From NCBI RefSeq assembly GCF_011682235.2, contig NZ_CP076718.1:2215793-2279792 (forward strand): DNA of 64,000 bases, given 5' to 3'. The translations under genes were made by a program, and so were the position numbers. The notes under the pieces are model-generated. The model was not told the origin of the DNA, searched no databases, and saw only the letters and a program-made list of their open reading frames with translations. This document shows positions 58,768 to 64,000 of the stretch, one piece after another. Source of the DNA: Rhodocaloribacter litoris. GTDB lineage: Bacteria > Bacteroidota > Rhodothermia > Rhodothermales > ISCAR-4553. Numbering within the stretch: position 1 is the stretch's first letter; every line of letters starts with the position of its first letter.

Positions 58768-61290
58768 TCAGCGCCCCACCCGGGCCCCGGTGGCCGGCTC
58801 CTCCGCCCGGTCTTCGAGCCACTGCAGCAGCGCCGGCAGAAACAGCAGTGCCGCCGCCAGGGTGGCTCCGATGCCGAGGACGGCCAGCTCGCCGATCGAG
58901 CGCAGCCCCGGGTGGAAGCTCAGCAGCGGCCCGGCAAAGCCCATCATCGTCGTGATGGACGCCATGGCCACGTGCTCCCCGCTCGAACGCAAAACCCGCC
59001 AGATCGAGCCGGGCCCCTCCTCCCGATACCGGTGGACGAGATGCACGCCCGCGTCATTGCCGATGCCGAGAATGGCCGGAAGCACTATGATATTGTAAAA
59101 ATTCAACTTAAACCCAAAAATCTCCACCAGGAGGAGCATCCAGAGTACCCCTACGATCAGCGGCAGGAGGGCCAGGGCGGCCCAGCGGAGGGTGCCGAAG
59201 TTGAGCCACATCAGCAGCGCCACGATGACGAACGTAGCCGCCACCATGTAGGGGGCCTCGGCCTGCATGAGCCGGAGCATATCCGCCGCCACGAGCGAGG
59301 TGGAACCGGCATGATAGACCCGGCCGTCCTCGGTCCGCACGGTGCCTACATCGTCCGAGAAGGCGATGGAATTGCGCCCGTCGGCCAGGCCCACGGAGGG
59401 GTAGATGATGACGAAGTTGCCGATTTCGCCCGTCTTGGAACTGAAGCGTCTTTTGAGAAAGTCGGGTACCTGATCGAGCCCGATGGGGGTGCGGGTCTGG
59501 GCCGCACGGCGCAGGCGGGCCAGGTCGGGGTCGTCTTCTGCCTGCAGGAAGGGATCCTCCAGCAGGGCCCGGATCTCGGCGATGCGGTCCAGCCGGGCCT
59601 GCTGGGCCGCGGGCGTCATGGGGAAGCGGTCCTGCAGGCTCTCGACGCGTCCGATGGTGGGTGAGAGCGTATCCTGCGCCATCTTCTCCCGCAGGGCCGC
59701 TACCACCGCGGGGACCTCCTCCGGTGCGTCGGCGACGATATAGGCGGGGTTTCGATAGGGACTCGGCTCGTAGACCCGGCGGACGACGTCGCGGCGGGCG
59801 TTGTACTCGGTGTATTCGGGCTCCAGCTTGCCGAAGTCGTACTCGAAGCCCACGCGGGGCAGGAAGACGAGGGCCGCCACGACGGCGGCCAGGCTGGCCA
59901 GGACGATCCCCCGCGCCGCCGGGAAGCGCCGGGTTCCTCCTGCCGGGGCGCCGGCTCCATCCACGGTCGTTTCCAGGTTCAGCAGCCGCCGGCGCTCGAA
60001 GACGGCGATCAGCGCCGGCATCACCACGAGCATGGCCACGAGCGCCAGCACGATGCCCGTTCCGGAGATGAATCCGAACTCGCTGAACCCTTTGAAGTCG
60101 GCGACGACGAGCACATAGAGGCCCAGCGCCGTCGTCAGCGCACCGACGGTGATGGCCTGCCCGGTGCTGGTGAAGGTGATCTCGGCGGCCTCGCTCACGC
60201 CGTGGCCGTGGGCCCGTTCCTCCGTGTAGCGCGCGTAGAAGTGGATGCCGAAGTCGATGCCGAGGCCGAAGAGCACCAGCCCGAGCGTGGAGGTCATCAG
60301 GTTGAGCTTACCGAAGGCCAGGTACGCCACGCCGAACGTCCACGAGAGGCTCATCAGCAGCGGCACCCCGATGACGAGCGCCATCACCGGGGTACGGGCC
60401 AGCTCGGCTAGGAGGATACGCCCGGAGAACGTCTTGCCCGCCCGCGCCCGGTAACCTTTGTAGAAGAAATACAGCACCACGAGCAACAGCACCGCCGACA
60501 CGCCAGCCCCGAACGATCGCGTCACGTCGCGCTCCAGGGTACGCACCTCGGTCAACTGCCGGTAGAGCCGTCCGGCCAGCGTCACCTTCATCTCGGGGTG
60601 GTAGGACGCCGGGTCCATCTCCCGGACGAGGCGTTCGAGATCCCGGTACATGTCTTCCAGGAACCCGATGTCCGTCTGGGCTCCGGTGGGGTAAAAGCGC
60701 AGCACCATCGTGGTGCTGTCGTCCGAGATCGGATACTCCTTCGCCACGATCTCGTTGTAGACGGCCCTGAGCTCGGCGGCCACGGTGTCCGGCTCCGCCT
60801 CGTCCTCTTCTTCGAGGTCGAAATAGAAGGGGTTGGCCTCCAGCTTCGCCTCCTCGACCTTTTCCCGGAGGTAGGTTTCGAGCCGGTCGAGTTCTTCCGG
60901 GGTGGCGAAGTAGAGGGCGTTGTTTTCGAGGAATGTGACGTCGTTCCGGTAATCGACGCGGCTGAAGTAGGGTTCGGGATAAGCTTCCCCTTTCAGGGCA
61001 AGGGCACGGGGAATGAAGGCTTCGGCGAAGGCCCGGTTGGCCTCGAAAGAGGGGCTTTCGATCGCGACCGCCGCCTCGCTCTCCGCCCCGACGGTTTCCT
61101 TCAGCCGTTCGAGCGCCTGCACGCTCGGGTAGTCCTCCGGCACCAGGTTGGCCAGGTCGGTGTCGATGCTGAGGTTGCGGGCGAAGAAGAGGCCGAGCGC
61201 CGACAAGCCCACGGCGAGGGCCAGGACGAAGCCGGCCCGCCGCACCACGATCCGAATGAAAGGTCGAAGCCGTTGAAAAAAGCGGTTCAT
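58768..61290 (-). CDS. MMPL/RND-family lipid exporter (HpnN-like)
   Basis: An 840-aa RND-type transporter with about 12 membrane helices in two repeats. Helix 1 is VLALAVGLSALGLFFARNLS, followed by a large periplasmic loop. The conserved TM4 motifs FGLGIDFGIHFYARYTEERA and GIGNDAGVHLVHRY carry the proton-relay Asp residues of MMPL proteins. The family moves lipids such as hopanoids or mycolate glycolipids across the envelope by proton motive force. With the convergent GT4 pair, glycolipid export is a reasonable inference. The DUF3047 gene is 45 bp upstream on the same strand. Confidence 0.9.
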   Translation of the reverse strand: MNRFFQRLRPFIRIVVRRAGFVLALAVGLSALGLFFARNLSIDTDLANLVPEDYPSVQALERLKETVGAESEAAVAIESPSFEANRAFAEAFIPRALALKGEAYPEPYFSRVDYRNDVTFLENNALYFATPEELDRLETYLREKVEEAKLEANPFYFDLEEEDEAEPDTVAAELRAVYNEIVAKEYPISDDSTTMVLRFYPTGAQTDIGFLEDMYRDLERLVREMDPASYHPEMKVTLAGRLYRQLTEVRTLERDVTRSFGAGVSAVLLLVVLYFFYKGYRARAGKTFSGRILLAELARTPVMALVIGVPLLMSLSWTFGVAYLAFGKLNLMTSTLGLVLFGLGIDFGIHFYARYTEERAHGHGVSEAAEITFTSTGQAITVGALTTALGLYVLVVADFKGFSEFGFISGTGIVLALVAMLVVMPALIAVFERRRLLNLETTVDGAGAPAGGTRRFPAARGIVLASLAAVVAALVFLPRVGFEYDFGKLEPEYTEYNARRDVVRRVYEPSPYRNPAYIVADAPEEVPAVVAALREKMAQDTLSPTIGRVESLQDRFPMTPAAQQARLDRIAEIRALLEDPFLQAEDDPDLARLRRAAQTRTPIGLDQVPDFLKRRFSSKTGEIGNFVIIYPSVGLADGRNSIAFSDDVGTVRTEDGRVYHAGSTSLVAADMLRLMQAEAPYMVAATFVIVALLMWLNFGTLRWAALALLPLIVGVLWMLLLVEIFGFKLNFYNIIVLPAILGIGNDAGVHLVHRYREEGPGSIWRVLRSSGEHVAMASITTMMGFAGPLLSFHPGLRSIGELAVLGIGATLAAALLFLPALLQWLEDRAEEPATGARVGR

Positions 61291-61335
61291 CTTTCCTGCT
61301 TTTTAGCCGGATGCGCCCCGGCTCCTGCCCGGGAT

Positions 61336-62073
61336 CTACCTGGCCGGCAGGAGCACGATGTCGTCAAAGTCCGCCTCGCCGACCGTGCCGGTGTTGTCCG
61401 AATCGCTCCAGAGCCGGATGGAGAGGGGGCGATCCGGGGGGTCCGTCCCGAAGAGGCGCCGGTAGTCGGCCACCACATCGCGCTCGATGGTGTGCCACGC
61501 TCCGATACCGTCGGCCCCGCTGGAGACGACGAGCACCTTGAGCTTGCCGTAGTCGACGACGGTGCCGACGGGGAGGGTGCTGCTGTAGGTGTACTTGATG
61601 CCTTCGGGCCGCCGGAGGAAAGCGACCCCGGTGATGCGAAAGTAGACGTAGAGGGCCACCCCGGTATCGTTGAACCGTTCGTCATCCTCGTGGGCGCCTT
61701 CGGGCAGGCGCAGGGCCCGCCAGCGCCAGCGCAGGCGGGGATGGGTGCGCAGGTCCCAGTCGAACCCCTCGGGCTCGTTCGCCATCGTCAGGTGAACCGC
61801 CTCGCCCTCGGTGTAGACCCGCAGCACCTTGTTCTGCCCCTCGTCGACGACGTAGAACCGCTCTTTGGGGCGCATGAAACGGGGCTCCAGCGGCATCAGC
61901 TTCCGGTCGTGCAGGTATTTCCACCGCACGGGCAGGGCCCCGTCCGCATAGCTCTCGAAATCGTCCAGCACGATCACATGGTCCATGCGCAGCGAGACAC
62001 CGGCCTGGGCTTCGGCCGGCCGGGGCGGGAGCACGAACCCGAGGAGCAAAAGCAACGACAGAAAAAAGCGCAT
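61336..62073 (-). CDS. exported DUF3047 protein
   Basis: A 245-aa protein with a signal peptide (FLSLLLLLGFVLPPRPAEA) and a jelly-roll-like DUF3047 domain (VLDDFESYADGALPVRWKYL, WRWRALRLPEGAHEDDERFN, NDTGVALYVYF, TVGEADFDDIVLLPAR). The domain is common in outer-membrane or periplasmic proteins of proteobacteria and has no known catalytic activity; sugar binding is plausible from the fold. It sits just ahead of the MMPL exporter and 111 bp behind the membrane protein at 62185-63228, consistent with a shared envelope role. Confidence 0.8.
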   Translation of the reverse strand: MRFFLSLLLLLGFVLPPRPAEAQAGVSLRMDHVIVLDDFESYADGALPVRWKYLHDRKLMPLEPRFMRPKERFYVVDEGQNKVLRVYTEGEAVHLTMANEPEGFDWDLRTHPRLRWRWRALRLPEGAHEDDERFNDTGVALYVYFRITGVAFLRRPEGIKYTYSSTLPVGTVVDYGKLKVLVVSSGADGIGAWHTIERDVVADYRRLFGTDPPDRPLSIRLWSDSDNTGTVGEADFDDIVLLPAR

Positions 62074-62184
62074 GGCGTATGAACAGGGTGCGTGACGACG
62101 GACGAGCCAGCCGGACCGGGCCCCGGCGACAGAAAGATCGGGTACAGCAAAACGAATACCAAAGGTCCACCGGTACGGGATCGT

Positions 62185-63228
62185 TCAGGCCGGCATGCGC
62201 CGTTCCGGCGCCCGGTCCTCCGGTGTGGCCGCCGGTCGCTTTCCCGACGGATCCCGCCGCGTCATCACCCGCACCACCCACTCGCCCACGGAGGCCCGGT
62301 CCACCTCCGGCGCCGCCTCCTCCTTCTTCAGCGAGAACAGCACGAACAGCCCGAAGCTGAGCAGCTTGTCGAGCGCGGTGATCACGCCCAGCATACTGAA
62401 CATCGCCGCTTCGGGAACGCCCAGGCTGGTGGACAACTCGACGCCGACGCCCATGAAAACCAGGTTCTGGTTGGGCAGGAACGGGATCCGCGTCAGGATG
62501 ATGGAGATGGCGGCGAAGGTGAACCAGGTCCCGAGCGGAACCGACGGCATGACGACGGCCCACTGCCCGATCTGGAGCACCTGACCGAGCACGAGCCGGC
62601 CACACTGCAGGGCGAAGATCACCAGGGCCGTCTTCGCCGCCATTGAGAAAAGGTACTTGCGAAAACGCAGCCCCACCGGCACCAGGAGCGCCATCAGGAT
62701 GCCGGCCCCCATCCAGTAGCCCACGTCCTCATTCCGGAGCACATCGGTGAGGCGCAGGTGGCCGAGATACAGAAAAACCCCCAGCAGGCCCAGCGCAACG
62801 AGCGTCGAGGCGGCCGACGAGAGGATGTTGTTGTCCCGGATCGTCTTGGCCAGTTCCGCTTCGGGGAGGGCGACGTGCCGCCGGGCCCATGTGAAGAAGT
62901 ACACCTCGCCCGCGTACCCCATCACTTCCTTGTTGTAGATCCGCTTCTTGACGAAGGCGGGAATGCTGCGCCAGCCCGCAAACGGCCAGGTGACCTTGTA
63001 CATGACCACCTCGGCGAGCGGCAGCAGAAAGTAGAGCGCCAGGAAAAGCAGGTAGAAGAGCGGTTGCCGCGGGAGCGACGCCCAGATCGCCGCCCACCCG
63101 ATATGAACCAGCTTGTACCCCAGGTAGCCCAGCATCCCGAGCCAGAACAGCCCTCGCAACGCCCGGAGCACCATCCGCCCCCGATCCGACGCCGCGAAAC
63201 GATGCCAGTGTGTCACGATCGCCAGCAT
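62185..63228 (-). CDS. multi-spanning membrane protein, flippase-like (LPG synthase TM type)
   Basis: A 347-aa protein with about eight membrane helices, including GLFWLGMLGYLGYKLVHIGW, LFYLLFLALYFLLPLAEVVM, ASTLVALGLLGVFLYLGHL and FTFAAISIILTRIPFLPNQN. The order of helices and the LTRIPFLPNQNLVFMG segment resemble the lysylphosphatidylglycerol synthase transmembrane (UPF0104) family, whose members can flip lipids. The aminoacyl-transferase domain is absent. The cytoplasmic tail is basic and Pro/Arg-rich. First gene of the minus-strand run that includes DUF3047 and the MMPL exporter. Confidence 0.65.
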   Translation of the reverse strand: MLAIVTHWHRFAASDRGRMVLRALRGLFWLGMLGYLGYKLVHIGWAAIWASLPRQPLFYLLFLALYFLLPLAEVVMYKVTWPFAGWRSIPAFVKKRIYNKEVMGYAGEVYFFTWARRHVALPEAELAKTIRDNNILSSAASTLVALGLLGVFLYLGHLRLTDVLRNEDVGYWMGAGILMALLVPVGLRFRKYLFSMAAKTALVIFALQCGRLVLGQVLQIGQWAVVMPSVPLGTWFTFAAISIILTRIPFLPNQNLVFMGVGVELSTSLGVPEAAMFSMLGVITALDKLLSFGLFVLFSLKKEEAAPEVDRASVGEWVVRVMTRRDPSGKRPAATPEDRAPERRMPA

Positions 63229-63464
63229 GCAGGCGTGTGGTTGTCGTCAAAAAAGATTGCGTCGCGCAACATACCGTCCGGCCCGGCGCGTACACCGTTT
63301 CGGTTGGCTTCCTACCGGGATCGTTCCCCGAAGATTCTCCCCGGCCATGAATCTTCGGAAGATAAGGACATACCGGCGACCCGGAGAAACCTTCCGGCCT
63401 GAAAACATCTTGTAACACCAGCCCCTTCTATTTCGACTTTACTGACGAGAAACGGCTATTACCC

Positions 63465-63989
63465 ATGGAACACCCAACTGCCCAAGGAACGCGTAGGAGG
63501 CCCGCCTATCGCAGGGCCCTGCGTGCCTCGGCCGGCACCTTGCTGGTGTATGCCCTCCTGACCGCCACCCACCTGGGCGAGTTCTGGCCTTTCAGCATCT
63601 ATCCGATGTTCTCCCGGGGCGGCCACCCGTGGGTGCGGGCCGTCGTGCGCGAGGTGCCCGCCGGCGGCGAGGGAATCTCCTGGCAGACGGTGCACACCCC
63701 CGAGGCCCTCCCGGGCCATCCTTTCCCGCTCGGCGAGACGGGTATCAACCAGAACGACATCGCCAATTTCGTCTCGAAGTCGGCCGTATGGGACGCACAG
63801 CGCATCCGCGGTATGCGCAAGCTGTTCCGGAGCACCCTGGACGAGGTTGGCCTGCTCATCTACCGCGTCGAGGGCCGGCTGCACGAACCGGACTCCGTGG
63901 CCGTCACCTATACGCCCTTCATCCTCCTGACGCCGGACTCGACCTACTTCAACCCTGGTCTGTCCCTTCCCACCTCCGACGCCCGATGA
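63465..63989 (+). CDS. membrane-anchored protein of unknown function
   Basis: A 174-aa protein with a basic N-terminus and one membrane helix (SAGTLLVYALLTATHLGEFW). The motif PFSIYPMFSRGGHPWVRAVV follows it. The rest is a soluble domain, probably extracytoplasmic (GINQNDIANFVSKSAVWDAQ, LLIYRVEGRLHEPDSVAVTY). Its TGA overlaps the ATG of the next gene (ATGA), so the pair is coupled. The YPMF motif occurs in small proteins beside HTTM/gamma-carboxylase-like membrane genes, a possible identity for the cut-off neighbour, but I cannot confirm it here. Confidence 0.6.
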   Translation: MEHPTAQGTRRRPAYRRALRASAGTLLVYALLTATHLGEFWPFSIYPMFSRGGHPWVRAVVREVPAGGEGISWQTVHTPEALPGHPFPLGETGINQNDIANFVSKSAVWDAQRIRGMRKLFRSTLDEVGLLIYRVEGRLHEPDSVAVTYTPFILLTPDSTYFNPGLSLPTSDAR

Positions 63990-64000
63990 CCATGAACCGG
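63986..64000 (+). CDS. start of the next gene, cut by the window edge
   Basis: ATG at 63986 overlaps the previous stop codon (ATGA), and a second in-frame ATG follows at 63992. Only five codons (MTMNR) are visible, so no function can be assigned. The overlap suggests co-translation with the membrane-anchored protein upstream. Confidence 0.4.

Overview
The window looks like a chromosome segment from a high-GC member of the Rhodothermota (Rhodothermus/Salinibacter relatives). The evidence is a combination of traits: two secreted proteins end in type IX secretion sorting domains, an mraZ-rsmH division cluster sits at the left edge, an ECF sigma factor is paired with a TPR-containing Ser/Thr kinase, and gyrB carries a full-length intein. 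The lineage is inferred from gene content and composition. No rRNA or tRNA gene and no CRISPR array was seen.

Region 1 (1-35653) is GC-rich housekeeping DNA, mostly on the minus strand. It holds the start of a division (dcw) cluster (mraZ, rsmH, a small ORF and a cut-off gene). Then come a divergent LexA-like regulator that has lost every residue needed for self-cleavage, pyrG, a four-gene polysaccharide cluster (methyltransferase, nucleotidyltransferase-like protein, GT4, GT2), gyrB with a 569-residue homing intein, a CBS protein, hflX, a BatA-like membrane protein, exported proteins (a PQQ-type sugar dehydrogenase, a Cys-rich PKD membrane protein, a 1572-aa lipase-like T9SS cargo), the ECF/kinase pair and uvrA.

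Region 2 (about 35654-55970) is an accessory island placed directly behind uvrA. Its composition is a mosaic and mostly AT-richer than the flanks. It opens with a nucleotidyltransferase module bounded by a 50-bp duplication of the uvrA 3' end. A VapBC-type pair follows, whose toxin is broken by nested IS3 fragments. The middle holds minus-strand operons: SDR / methyltransferase / GNAT, and an HMA metal-binding protein / methyltransferase-cupin fusion / small roadblock-like protein, with an AraC regulator upstream. A GC-rich patch of PhzF and oxidoreductase genes is mixed with frameshifted remnants. The last operon is ABC ATPase / PLP decarboxylase / ABC permease, with the decarboxylase split exactly by an IS630 element. 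Integron attC-like sites lie 12-14 bp behind the first and last minus-strand genes (38079-38151 and 55368-55431), so gene-cassette capture probably contributed to the island. The right edge contains a truncated DUF2269-like gene and a Uma2 fragment.

Region 3 (about 56314-64000) returns to GC-rich core DNA: two GT4 glycosyltransferases, a large MMPL/RND exporter, a DUF3047 protein, a multi-spanning flippase-like membrane protein, and a membrane-anchored protein overlapping a gene that runs off the window. Together these look like an envelope glycolipid synthesis and export neighbourhood.

The best candidates for new biology are the non-cleavable LexA paralogue, the XRE-domain homing intein placed in front of the GyrB metal-binding motif, the metal/methyltransferase-cupin operon, the ABC-decarboxylase operon, and the uvrA-end duplication that marks an integration hotspot.
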